A stretch of DNA of 64,000 nt from Bacteriovoracaceae bacterium (GCA_947441615.1 CANEUH010000015.1:1-64000), one strand, 5' to 3'; positions 55,053 to 63,789 are shown, counted from the stretch's first letter. Program-made: numbers and translations. The notes: generated by a model not told the origin, from the sequence alone.

Positions 55053-56481
55053 TTGTTGAATAGATTTTTAGGAAAATTAAGCTAAGTCCACAACCCCAAT
55101 AAACATTCAGGTTCCAATTCCAATTGAGAACCTGAGTGTTTATAAATACACCCGTCATTCCGAAGATGTATGCACCAACGACACTGTAAGGAGTTAACTG
55201 GTATTTAAAATAATTTTTAAATACGATCTTGGTTAAAAACAATCCGAGAAGTGTGCCACCCGTCCAGGATTGGGCCTTAAGGCCCATGTATAGTAGTCCT
55301 TCACTTTTTGAAGCAATAATTGCAATGGTTAAGATTCCTACACCCCAGATAATAGAGTCTAGGAGTCCATAGAATTTCATTTTCTTTGGATCACGTTTTG
55401 GGAAGATATCATTATAAGAAGTTGCACAAAGAGCGTTAATCGTTGAATCAAGAACACTCATAGTAGCAGCGAGTACACCGGCCACCATAATTCCTCTTAG
55501 ACCAAGAGGGAAGTAATTAACAATAAAGTGTGGGAATAAGTAATCAGCACCCTGAACATTTGGCATTGGGTGGCGTTGGTAATAGGCCCACAAAAGAGCA
55601 CCCACACTTAAAAATAGAAGACCTACAGCGATGGAAATAAATGAAGAAAAAAAGATCGCATATTGTCCGTATTTAAGTTTTTTATTTGCGGTAATTCGTT
55701 GTGCAAAATCTTGGTCAACACCGTGAGTGGACATATCAAAAAGAAATCCGCCCATGATTCCTATGACAAATGGCCATGGATTTGTGAAATCAAGAAATGA
55801 GGTCTTTCCAGCAGCTTGGGCCATTGTCATCATTTCGCCCCAAGACTGTCCTCCAGTTTTAGGAATGAGATAATGGGCCAAAAGTCCACCAATGATGAAT
55901 AGTGCCATTTGTAACATATCTGTTCGAACAACTGCTTTTAATCCTCCGATTTGAATATAAATCAAAGTCATGAAAGTGACTGCGGCTAGACCATAATAAA
56001 TATTCACATTAAAGAATGTCGCGACCATGATTGATCCCGAAAAGAGTCGGACTCCAACGGATACAACCTTACTCAAAGAATAAAAAATCGCTACAGCTTT
56101 TTGTCCTGATGGTAGACCAGTTTCTTTGGCCATGACCTCATAGATTGTTAATCCTTTGTCATAAACTTTAGGCAGAAAGACTACGGCTATCACAAATCGC
56201 GCGGCGATAGCACCCATGTAAATTTGGATGAAAGTAAAGTCTCCCTTAAAAGCGACAGCGGGGATTCCAATAAAGGTGAGTGCCGAAACTTCAGTCGCAA
56301 TGATTGAACAAATAGATTCAAGAAAGGTAAGGGATTTATTCGCCATGTATTTTTCTTGAGCAATCTCCTCGGGTGTTCTGAGAGCATTTTCCTCCATATC
56401 ATCCCTGGATTTAATCGCAATTCCGAACACGACAACGATATATCCAACAATAAAAACCCAATCAATTAGCTGAAAATCCAT
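55024..56481 (-). CDS. Sodium:solute symporter (SSS family)
   Basis: 485 residues with about 13 membrane helices. SICSIIATEVSALTFIGIPAVAFKGDFTF, YIQIGGLKAVVRTDMLQMALFIIGGL and VAGVLAATMSVLDSTINALCATSYNDI are family signatures. The last one carries the Ser residues of the sodium site. The ATG at 56481 (MDFQLIDWVF) with AGGAG is chosen over the Met 12 codons upstream. The solute cannot be told. It is a separate transcription unit convergent with the oligopeptide importer. Confidence 0.9.
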   Translation of the reverse strand: MDFQLIDWVFIVGYIVVVFGIAIKSRDDMEENALRTPEEIAQEKYMANKSLTFLESICSIIATEVSALTFIGIPAVAFKGDFTFIQIYMGAIAARFVIAVVFLPKVYDKGLTIYEVMAKETGLPSGQKAVAIFYSLSKVVSVGVRLFSGSIMVATFFNVNIYYGLAAVTFMTLIYIQIGGLKAVVRTDMLQMALFIIGGLLAHYLIPKTGGQSWGEMMTMAQAAGKTSFLDFTNPWPFVIGIMGGFLFDMSTHGVDQDFAQRITANKKLKYGQYAIFFSSFISIAVGLLFLSVGALLWAYYQRHPMPNVQGADYLFPHFIVNYFPLGLRGIMVAGVLAATMSVLDSTINALCATSYNDIFPKRDPKKMKFYGLLDSIIWGVGILTIAIIASKSEGLLYMGLKAQSWTGGTLLGLFLTKIVFKNYFKYQLTPYSVVGAYIFGMTGVFINTQVLNWNWNLNVYWGCGLSLIFLKIYSTIKPLKTNPI

Positions 56482-56615
56482 GAATTTCTCCTGAAGGCCT
56501 GAGTCTATAGTAGGCAACAGGGATAGTCCATTAATGCTTAAAAAAGTTTACAAAAAAGACACTCAAACAGAGGGGCGTATCCTCCGATAGGTCACTAGAA
56601 GTATTGGATTTTTTT

Positions 56616-57611
56616 ATGAATGATGAAAAGACAAAAATGCAAAAAACTGCGGTAAAAGATTTTGCCAAAAAAATCATCTGTGATGGTCATGTCTATCTAT
56701 CAATTGGTAGTCGAAAATTTTATGTCATGAAGCCAGGAATTTTTGTGGATCAAGCTTTTCTTAAGAAGCACGCAGTGAATAATCAAATTTTTGATTTTGA
56801 ATCAGTGATATCAGATGAAATCAAACAGAAATTTAAGCAATTATTTAAAGAATTAAAATATTTGCAATTTGAAAAAGATCTTAGAGAAAAATGTTCTGAA
56901 ATCATTCAAGAGTTTAAGCAAGTTTTCAGTTCTGAAGAGCACTTCCTTACTTTTGCAATGGCTTGCTATGAGGAATTTTGTCAGATTCCCTTTGATTTAC
57001 AATCAAAAATCCATGAAACAGATATGCATTTGTTTCGAAAATCTCTTTATGCATCCGCTTTTTCTGTCGTCGTTGCAATATCAAACGACTTTTACCATTA
57101 TCCGATTCTTAAGGATTTCTATCACCTTACTTTCCTTTTAGATGCAGGTGTTTGTGAAACAGATTACAGTTATTTTGTAGCAGAGGCGTGCAATCAAGAA
57201 AATAAAAAACCTGGCTCTGGTAAGGGCTATCTAGAAAATGAAAAAGCTTCTGAGTTAGAAAAAAATGTTTTTTTAGGTCATCCTGAAAAAAGTTTCCAGA
57301 TAATGAAATCAACGAAGCTCCTTGCTTATCCAGAAATGGCAGAAACATTAAAGTATCAGCATGAACTTTCAGACGGTTCTGGATTCCCCAAAGGTATCAA
57401 TAAGGGACAAGTTTCAAGCTGGGAAGCGGTTGTGGTTTTTTCTGATTCACTAGTTGAAATCTCAGCGGAGTATTATTTTGAAAAGAGTGTCATCGAATTT
57501 ATCCTGAATTTTCAAAATACAAAATTAAACGAGCTTCCTGTCCAAAGAGTTTATAAGAAAGTCATCAGTGCCATCACCTTAAATCATAAAATGAAGGAGA
57601 CTGGAACCTAG
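56616..57611 (+). CDS. Degenerate HD-GYP-like protein
   Basis: 331 residues from the ATG near 56616 (an in-frame TTG lies 12 bases earlier). Near residue 230, HPEKSFQIMKS and YQHELSDGSGFPKGINKGQVSSWEAVVVFSDSLVEI follow the HD-GYP order, with GSGFP for GxGYP. Where active members have a His-Asp pair, here the sequence is LLDAGVCETDYSY, so the HD metal ligands are lost. Probably a receptor or scaffold, not an active phosphodiesterase. It overlaps the coiled-coil gene by one base. Confidence 0.75.
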   Translation: MNDEKTKMQKTAVKDFAKKIICDGHVYLSIGSRKFYVMKPGIFVDQAFLKKHAVNNQIFDFESVISDEIKQKFKQLFKELKYLQFEKDLREKCSEIIQEFKQVFSSEEHFLTFAMACYEEFCQIPFDLQSKIHETDMHLFRKSLYASAFSVVVAISNDFYHYPILKDFYHLTFLLDAGVCETDYSYFVAEACNQENKKPGSGKGYLENEKASELEKNVFLGHPEKSFQIMKSTKLLAYPEMAETLKYQHELSDGSGFPKGINKGQVSSWEAVVVFSDSLVEISAEYYFEKSVIEFILNFQNTKLNELPVQRVYKKVISAITLNHKMKETGT

Positions 57612-60268
57612 TGGTGAAAGAGAATAAGCAGCTCACCATTCTGAACCTCACAGGGCAGCTCACTCAGGAGCTTTCTTACTACTTTTCCTCAAGAAATGTG
57701 ATGATCATTGAACCTCTAACATCAACCGAGATCCCAAAATGGTCCCAAGTTATAACAAAAGACCTAGATGATTTTACCCTTTTAAATAAAAAGTTTGAAA
57801 TTACAAAAAACAATAAAAAAATTATCTCTCTTACACAGGTTGAGGATCTTCAGAATTTTGCTGCCAATAATGGTGATTTGATACTTGATGATTGTTGGTT
57901 CAAAGGATCAATGGGACCATTTATCCTCGATAAATATTTTCAAGACTATGCTTTAACGATTCCTTCGAATGCCTATCCTGTTTTTAAAGAATTGGGATCA
58001 TTTAATATCGTTAATCCATTTAGTACTGGCGAATACTTAGACCGGATTATTCAAAAAGCATTTGAACACGGGACAGATGCTTTGACTGTAAAAACTTATT
58101 TTGATCATCTTGTGATGTACGCCACAGGACTGAAAACAAAAGGAAGAGCTGGCCTTCCATTTGAAGTTATTTTTGGAACATTTGAAGATATCTTTGCTGT
58201 TCAAATTCATTTCTTATCAGAAAAAATTGAGCTCATGGATGTTATTACGAGTCTGAGTTCACAAAATTCCAAAAAAGCAGAAGAATACTATTTAAACACC
58301 GCCGTTAAGTCGTCAGACTTCTTCGACTTTTCATTCGTACCTGAGTCTAATAAAGTCATCATAACGTCTCTTTGGACTCAAGATAAAAGAATTCGTTTTG
58401 AAAACCGCGGATTAATGTTCTCATCAATTCGTGGTGGGGTCCCTCTAGTCCAGTACTATGATCAGGAAGCGAAGCCATTTTTAATTGAAATTCCATTAGC
58501 AGGAGATTTTTCGGAAAAGATCATCATTCCAGGGCATCTTGCTGAAACCGTTGCTGAATCTTTACTAAAAGGTCTTAAGTCTTCTGAAGATAAGGCCATT
58601 CTCTTGGGTGGGCATTTGGACCCTAAACAAACTGAAACAACTGTTCGAGGTCTTTCAGAATCTCAAGATGAAGTAAGGATTATTAAAAGTGATGAGATTT
58701 TAAAAGAGATAGCACAAACAGTTAAAGGCAAAACTGATCAAGATAAGTCTGTATTAAAAATTTCTGGTGGACCATTAGACGTAGATAAATTTGCCCAAAA
58801 AATTGCTTCTCAGATTGATGAGACGAATAAGGAAAGAGATTTCAAAGTACGTTCTTTATCAGATCAACTTCCGCCAGGTATCAAGTCAGGACTCTATAAT
58901 TTTGCAAAAGATCTAGGTAAAACGATTGAAGAATTAAATCAAAATGAAGTAGATCAATTTCAAGCTAAAAAATTACCTGAAATCATAAAGAATGAGTTAG
59001 TTCGTTTAAATCTTCCAGATGGAGGAGTTGAGAATGAACTTTTGGAATTAAAGTCAAAATTGCGCGCCTCAGGAGTGGAAAACGAAAGTCTCAAAATTCA
59101 GATCAAGAAGTTATTTATTGAGATGAATATTTTAAGAGAGTCAAAACATAAACTTTCTGATGTTCATAAAGAGGCAAACCAGCTTAGTTCTGAAGCTCAA
59201 TTTAAACTTATCGAAGATCTTGATTCGGACATGAGAGAGCATTACCAGCTAAAACTCAGAGAGCAAAAGTATCTAGATGGTGCTGATTCTGAAAAGTTGG
59301 CTGAATTATTGCATCGAGAATCTAAGCTCATTAGTGAGCTAAAAGAGCAGGAGCTCAAGAGTAAGAAACTCGAGGTTGAATTGTCTCACAAAGAAGCTTT
59401 TTTTACCCAAGAGCTTCTAAGGGCAGAGAGGAAAATGAAGGCAAAAGATCTTTTCTCTCTTCAAACCAAGCAGGCTTACATAAAATTGGTTGATAAAAAA
59501 GACAGAGATGCAGCTGACTTAAGAAGTAAAATTGATCAATTAAATGATCTGATTGCTAAAAGTTCAGGGAACTCAAATGCTGTTCTTGTAAAAGATCTAG
59601 AGAAACAAAACCTAAATCTGGTTAAGCAAATTGATTTTCTAAAAGAAAAACTTTCAAACATGTCGACAAAAATAAAAGAAGCAAAATTGGATTCACCGGA
59701 TAATCGAAATGAAGTACATAAACTTCAGCTGATTAATCAGCAATATCGAAATAAGCTTGAAGTAATTTTCAAGGAGAAAGAGAAGCTCTATTCAAAACTA
59801 GTGGAAGATACAAATCTTATTACAGATTTACGCGCCACCATTATTAAACTTGAAATGCAACTGTCGCAATCTCAAAATACTGTCGAAGACAAGACTGGCC
59901 CAACTCATAGAGTTGTGACTGATCAGGACGTGAAAACGATCAATATTCATAACCAGATTCTTGAGAATCAAGTTAGAGACTATACCGCCAAAATCAGCAC
60001 TCTTGAGGCAAAACTCGCTGAGGTTAACAAAGGCCCTAAAGCTGGATCTAGCGGTGGGGGAGATGACGCTTCCAAAGTTAAAGTCGGCCAACTTGAAGCG
60101 TCGCTTAGAAAACTTACCCAGGATTTAAGGGAACTTAGAGGGCAGTTAGGGGAGTCTAAGAAAGAGGCGATTAAGCTTCGACAAGAGAAAACTGCTCTGC
60201 AGAATCAACTGGATAAGATGAAGAAAGACGCTGATAAAAACAGTAAAAAAGATGGCAAGGCAGCCTAG
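57611..60268 (+). CDS. Large coiled-coil protein coupled to the degenerate HD-GYP gene
   Basis: 885 residues. A GTG start shares one base with the preceding TAG. Residues 1 to about 420 form an unfamiliar globular part. From about 460 it is long coiled coil with heptads (LLELKSKLRASGVENESLKIQIKKL, up to KKDADKNSKKDGKAA), a linker near 815 (GSSGGGDDAS), and an end rich in Lys. No signal peptide. It may act as a cytosolic scaffold with the coupled HD-GYP-like protein. Confidence 0.75.
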   Translation: MVKENKQLTILNLTGQLTQELSYYFSSRNVMIIEPLTSTEIPKWSQVITKDLDDFTLLNKKFEITKNNKKIISLTQVEDLQNFAANNGDLILDDCWFKGSMGPFILDKYFQDYALTIPSNAYPVFKELGSFNIVNPFSTGEYLDRIIQKAFEHGTDALTVKTYFDHLVMYATGLKTKGRAGLPFEVIFGTFEDIFAVQIHFLSEKIELMDVITSLSSQNSKKAEEYYLNTAVKSSDFFDFSFVPESNKVIITSLWTQDKRIRFENRGLMFSSIRGGVPLVQYYDQEAKPFLIEIPLAGDFSEKIIIPGHLAETVAESLLKGLKSSEDKAILLGGHLDPKQTETTVRGLSESQDEVRIIKSDEILKEIAQTVKGKTDQDKSVLKISGGPLDVDKFAQKIASQIDETNKERDFKVRSLSDQLPPGIKSGLYNFAKDLGKTIEELNQNEVDQFQAKKLPEIIKNELVRLNLPDGGVENELLELKSKLRASGVENESLKIQIKKLFIEMNILRESKHKLSDVHKEANQLSSEAQFKLIEDLDSDMREHYQLKLREQKYLDGADSEKLAELLHRESKLISELKEQELKSKKLEVELSHKEAFFTQELLRAERKMKAKDLFSLQTKQAYIKLVDKKDRDAADLRSKIDQLNDLIAKSSGNSNAVLVKDLEKQNLNLVKQIDFLKEKLSNMSTKIKEAKLDSPDNRNEVHKLQLINQQYRNKLEVIFKEKEKLYSKLVEDTNLITDLRATIIKLEMQLSQSQNTVEDKTGPTHRVVTDQDVKTINIHNQILENQVRDYTAKISTLEAKLAEVNKGPKAGSSGGGDDASKVKVGQLEASLRKLTQDLRELRGQLGESKKEAIKLRQEKTALQNQLDKMKKDADKNSKKDGKAA

Positions 60269-60280
60269 TTTTTCCTTGCC
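60254..60280. other. Hairpin at the end of the coiled-coil gene
   Basis: GGCAAGG (60254-60260) and CCTTGCC (60274-60280) can pair over seven bases, with the stop codon in the loop. It partly overlaps the -35 box of the tRNA promoter. A weak transcript end on the plus strand is possible. Confidence 0.4.
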
Positions 60281-60304
60281 AATCTTTGTCCACTACCCCA
60301 TAAT
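60276..60304 (+). promoter_or_regulatory. Promoter of tRNA-Leu
   Basis: TTGCCA at 60276-60281 and CATAAT at 60299-60304, 17 bases apart, each five of six to the sigma-70 consensus. Transcription would start near 60311, 17 bases before the tRNA. Confidence 0.75.
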
Positions 60305-60327
60305 CATCAGCTCTTGCATACCTAGAT

Positions 60328-60410
60328 GCCCAGTTGGTGGAATTGGTAGACACGTTAGGCTTAGAACCTAATGCGCGAGCGTGGGGGTTCGAGTCCCTCA
60401 CTGGGCACCA
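60328..60410 (+). tRNA. tRNA-Leu (anticodon UAG)
   Basis: 83 bases with encoded CCA. Acceptor GCCCAGT pairs with ACTGGGC at the end. Anticodon stem TTAGG/CCTAA (60355-60359, 60367-60371) with loop CTTAGAA gives anticodon TAG (60362-60364), which reads CUA leucine codons. A long variable arm (TGCGCGAGCGT) is typical for tRNA-Leu. T-arm GGGGG-TTCGAGT-CCCTC. A terminator follows. Confidence 0.95.
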
Positions 60411-60504
60411 AGCTTTCAGTGAATAATTGAAAGTTAAAACACGTGTGAGAATTTAGAAAAGCCAGGTCTCGCGCCCTGGCTTTTTTTTTGCCTAGTTACG
60501 ACAC
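60394..60504 (+). repeat. tRNA-Leu 3' end and terminator, left copy of a direct repeat
   Basis: About 111 bases: the last 17 of the tRNA, a small hairpin (CTTTCA...TGAAAG), ACACGTGT, the terminator and GCCTAGTTACGACAC. A second, slightly diverged copy is at 63557-63666. It has the look of an attachment site made by insertion at a tRNA end. Confidence 0.85.
60459..60489 (+). terminator. Intrinsic terminator of tRNA-Leu
   Basis: AAGCCAGG, loop, CCTGGCTT (8-base stem), followed by a T-run. Confidence 0.9.
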
Positions 60505-60509
60505 CGTAG

Positions 60510-60989
60510 TTACTTCTCTGGGATGACTCCACCCCAATAATTTTTTGGTAAATCGCAATCTTCAGAAAAGTAGGCTTTACATTTGTCACCGGCTTGAAGA
60601 CGAATAAAAGCACCTGAGATCATTTTTTTTGCTCCATTAAAAGGAGCTGGCCACTCCTTTCTTCTTTTCTCATTCATTAAGCTTTCATCAGGATGTATAA
60701 GCACGATGCGAACAGTATTAATATTTTTAAGCAATTCAATATAATCTTTCTGAAGCTGTTGGCATTCCTTCATTGGCCAGACTCGACGATAATATGAGTA
60801 GTAGTATGTATCTTCATCTAATAAATGAAAGCCGACTATTGCATTACTGTTTTCAAGCCCACCTCTACATTTAATTAGAAACTGTTCTTTACTTAATTCA
60901 ATATCCAAAAAATATTCAGTTCTCTTATGGATAATTGCCTGAGCATTACAAGCCAAAAATATCATGTTAATAAAAAAAATAAATCTCAT
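60510..60989 (-). CDS. Small exported protein coupled to the transglycosylase-like gene
   Basis: 159 residues with a signal peptide (MRFIFFINMIFLACNAQA). Mature part basic-acidic mixed, with four Cys (IKCRGG, KECQQ, DKCKAYFSEDC). No known domain. Its start overlaps the end of the upstream transglycosylase-like gene by four bases, so it is made with it. A signal-bearing partner of a signal-less cell-wall enzyme could be a periplasmic immunity or inhibitor protein; this is inference. Confidence 0.65.
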   Translation of the reverse strand: MRFIFFINMIFLACNAQAIIHKRTEYFLDIELSKEQFLIKCRGGLENSNAIVGFHLLDEDTYYYSYYRRVWPMKECQQLQKDYIELLKNINTVRIVLIHPDESLMNEKRRKEWPAPFNGAKKMISGAFIRLQAGDKCKAYFSEDCDLPKNYWGGVIPEK

Positions 60990-62002
60990 TTCTTATTCCT
61001 GGATTTTTGGAGTCTCTGTAAATATTTACGAACTTTGGTCATTATTCTATCTGCGTCTTCAACTTTTCCAATCTGGCCATGAAGACCTTTATAAAAGATG
61101 ACGGCATCTTCCCAGGTCGCTTCTCTTTTGAGGATTCGTTTGGCATAAATTTTTTTGTAATGAAGCCAACGAATGCCAGCACCTATGTTTGTGACCGGAT
61201 CACGACTTTCTTCAATACTTAATTGAATGTGATGATTCTTAATTTCCCCTTTAAGATCCTGCAAAATCTTTCGAGAAGATTCTGTTATCTGGATTAGACC
61301 TCGTGCAGGCCCATTGTTACTGGATTGATCTTTGACTAAGTTAAAACTTGATTCTGTAGCAATTAACGCCTTAACAAAATCGGGAGAGAGTGGATCTTCA
61401 GGTTTTAAAACTTCATTCCAAAATTTAGTCCAACCTGCGATTAAGAGATCATACTTATTTCCATTAGGAAAACCTAATGAATCGGGGACAGGCATAGCTT
61501 CGGGATCAAAGTTTAAGGAGTCAAAGTGAGCCAGGGCTATCATGATTAGTTCATCAGCATGAAAAAATTCTAACTTTGATGTTTTATTCTCCCGACAATG
61601 TCCATCGTGGTCAGTGATTTTTCCGGAATTTAATTGTTTAGGGTGACGTCTTACCCAATGCTCACCAATTGGGCATAAACGCCAGGGATGTGACTTAGTT
61701 TCAACATTTTTAGAATCAAAAAATGGAATTTTAAAGACTCTTGAGCTTGGAACGATTTTACTTATCACATCACTCCAGCGAATCAGTCTTAAATTTTTAT
61801 CCCCAGTCCTTTCCTTCAGGAGATTTTCAATTTCTTTTATTTTTTTTGAATCAACTTTTCGGCGAGTTTTAAAAGGGATGATGGATTCATTTTTTGAGGG
61901 GACTTTTTCTTTTTTTAAAAAATAAAAAGAAATCTTATCATCCTTCCCAAAGAGGTTTTCTAGAAAAGTAATTATAATATCTTTATGATCTTTTAGTGAC
62001 AT
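60986..62002 (-). CDS. Lytic transglycosylase-like (SLT) protein without signal peptide
   Basis: 338 residues. C-terminal half is a lysozyme-like SLT domain: KALIATESSFNLVKDQSSNNGPARGLIQIT (catalytic Glu in ATESSF), then DPVTNIGAGIRWLHYK. The N-terminal half has a Cys/His segment (CPIGEHWVRRHP, then HDGHCREN) that may bind metal. No signal peptide, so export needs another route or lysis. Coupled with a small exported protein and placed between two tRNA-end repeats. Confidence 0.85.
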   Translation of the reverse strand: MSLKDHKDIIITFLENLFGKDDKISFYFLKKEKVPSKNESIIPFKTRRKVDSKKIKEIENLLKERTGDKNLRLIRWSDVISKIVPSSRVFKIPFFDSKNVETKSHPWRLCPIGEHWVRRHPKQLNSGKITDHDGHCRENKTSKLEFFHADELIMIALAHFDSLNFDPEAMPVPDSLGFPNGNKYDLLIAGWTKFWNEVLKPEDPLSPDFVKALIATESSFNLVKDQSSNNGPARGLIQITESSRKILQDLKGEIKNHHIQLSIEESRDPVTNIGAGIRWLHYKKIYAKRILKREATWEDAVIFYKGLHGQIGKVEDADRIMTKVRKYLQRLQKSRNKK

Positions 62003-62102
62003 CGTTTAACTCTAGGCTATTTATTTTTTAAAAGCATGTAATTTCATCTACCTGGCACCTTTTGGCATTAATTATCATGCAAGAAAAATCTTTAATGGTC
62101 CC

Positions 62103-63248
62103 TCAGATTAAATCACCTGCCCATAATCTCCTAATAAACTCTTGGTAGGGTAACACGGTTATTCCATCATCGGTTGTCCTTATATGTTTTTCAAGAGACA
62201 CAACAAATCTTGATTTAATTTTAGGATAATCTTTTTTTAGTTCCCTTAAGTTCTTGAGGTGATCGCTAGTTATTCGATCTGAAGATTTTACTTCGATTGC
62301 AATTTCCATATCATTCAAAATAAAATCTACTTCAACTCCCGTAGTGAGTGCCCAATAACTTAAATCAAGATCATTTTTGACATAACTTTTATAGCATTTA
62401 AGTTCATGAAAAACCCAGTTTTCAAATGCTTTTCCAAAATCACTACTTTTAGGAACAAGATTTTTTCTTTTTGAAAGAAAATTTACGATCCCAACATCAA
62501 AAAAATAGAATTTGGGGGATTGGCGAGTTCTACGCTTAATTTTTTTAGTGTATGCGGTAAGAAAGCCACCGGTTAATGTATCCTCAAGAATTTCAAAATG
62601 CGCTTGGACTGTCTTTACAGATACTCCCACTTCTCTGGCAATATTAGAAAAATTAATGATCTCGGAATCTGAAAATGCGGCAGTTTCCAGAAAGCGCGAA
62701 AAGATGGCTATGCTTCTTGTTAACCCCTCCGCAAGTATTTCTTCTTTGAGATAGTCTGAAACATAACTTTGATGTGAGTGTTCATAATCATCGTCGAGAT
62801 AAAAAGAGGGGAGGTATCCTCTTGTTAATAACAGATTGAGATCGAAATCATCTCCAAGTTCAAAAGCAGAGAGGCCAAATAGTTCGTATCTTCTCGCCCT
62901 CCCACCAAGTAAGTTGCCATGACCCCTTTTGAGTTTCCTGGCACTAGAACCACAAAGGCCGAATATTATTTTCTTCGATTCAATCAAATTTTGTATTTCA
63001 TCAAGTAACGATGGAATTTTTTGTACTTCATCAATAATAACGATTTCACCAGCTCTAAGATGATGAAGGCGCTCTCGAAGTAGGCTTGGCCTCGTTGAAT
63101 ATTCGAGGAATAGATCGGACTCTAAAAGATTAATATAGAGATCATTTCTAAATGTCTCTCGTAAGAGGGAGCTTTTTCCGGTTTGACGCTGTCCCCACAG
63201 AAAGAAGCTTTTTTTAGGTGATTTAAGGCTTAATGCTCTTTTGTACAT
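62103..63248 (-). CDS. AAA ATPase with DUF4143 domain
   Basis: 381 residues. N-terminal P-loop FLWGQRQTGKSSLLRETF, Walker B EIVIIDEVQKIPSLLDEIQ, GLCGSSARKLKRG, then a winged helix and DUF4143 part ending in GKAFENWVFHELK and VEVDFILNDMEIAIEVKSS, a nuclease-fold-like Asp/Glu-Lys core. Such proteins are common in accessory regions; their role is not known. Transcribed to the left, toward the tRNA, with 100 bases to the transglycosylase-like gene. Confidence 0.88.
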   Translation of the reverse strand: MYKRALSLKSPKKSFFLWGQRQTGKSSLLRETFRNDLYINLLESDLFLEYSTRPSLLRERLHHLRAGEIVIIDEVQKIPSLLDEIQNLIESKKIIFGLCGSSARKLKRGHGNLLGGRARRYELFGLSAFELGDDFDLNLLLTRGYLPSFYLDDDYEHSHQSYVSDYLKEEILAEGLTRSIAIFSRFLETAAFSDSEIINFSNIAREVGVSVKTVQAHFEILEDTLTGGFLTAYTKKIKRRTRQSPKFYFFDVGIVNFLSKRKNLVPKSSDFGKAFENWVFHELKCYKSYVKNDLDLSYWALTTGVEVDFILNDMEIAIEVKSSDRITSDHLKNLRELKKDYPKIKSRFVVSLEKHIRTTDDGITVLPYQEFIRRLWAGDLI

Positions 63249-63556
63249 AAACTACAAATATTCATGAATTTAGGAGTTTTGTCAACAAATAATTTAGTCT
63301 ATCCAATTGGTCATATCCCTAGGTCAAGGTGAAATTTGCTAGCTATTTTACTCAAATCCAAAATAAGCAATTTTTGAGCTAGATTTGGGAAAAACTCCTG
63401 CACAACAGATAACAACGGATAACAATAGAATGGAATAGATCACAAAGCAGAAAAAATTTAAAACTTTTCTAAGTAATGAGATTCAAAGAAAAAAGTTAAC
63501 AGAAACGAAGACTTAAAGTTCATAGGCAAGATAGCTCAAAAAACTAGGGGAGTTCT
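63249..63556. other. AT-rich gene-free stretch beside the right repeat
   Basis: About 308 bases without a convincing gene. It holds GATAACAA twice (near 63408 and 63418) and several A-runs. It also has imperfect inverted segments (CTCAAA...TTTGAG, near 63351-63378). It may contain protein-binding arms next to an old attachment site, but nothing definite. Confidence 0.4.
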
Positions 63557-63666
63557 TCCCTCACTGGGCACCAAGCTTTTTACGAAAGTCGAAAGCTAAA
63601 ACACGTGTAAGAGTTTAGAAAAGCCAGGTCTCGCGCCCTGGCTTTTTTTTTGCCTAGTTACGACAC
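63557..63666 (+). repeat. tRNA-Leu 3' end and terminator, right copy of the direct repeat
   Basis: Repeats the 60394-60504 block with changes mainly in the hairpin after CCA. The last 17 tRNA bases are exact, and the upstream part of the tRNA is missing. Terminator at 63621-63651 is intact. The segment between the copies is about 3.05 kb. Confidence 0.85.
63619..63651 (+). terminator. Terminator in the right repeat copy
   Basis: Same AAGCCAGG/CCTGGCTT stem and T-run as after the tRNA. No gene is seen that it would end on this strand. Confidence 0.75.
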
Positions 63667-63762
63667 TTTTAAGATGTTCAGAATATCTCAAAGTTTTTCT
63701 CTCATTAAGGTAGTGATTAAGACTTCTCTTCGCCATGCCTTTTAAAAGTCGATTAAAATACA

Positions 63763-63789
63763 AAGGCCATGTTTTTTATTCATGGCCTT
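63763..63789. terminator. Palindromic hairpin, probably a leftward terminator
   Basis: AAGGCCATG (63763-63771), 9-base loop, CATGGCCTT (63781-63789), perfect nine-base stem. On the minus strand it is followed by TGTATTTTAAT. The stretch 63667-63940 holds no gene I can support. Confidence 0.5.

Noticed and set aside
60411-63556. Integrase or transposase in the tRNA-flanked interval
   Set aside because: All three genes there were read, and none has recombinase motifs.
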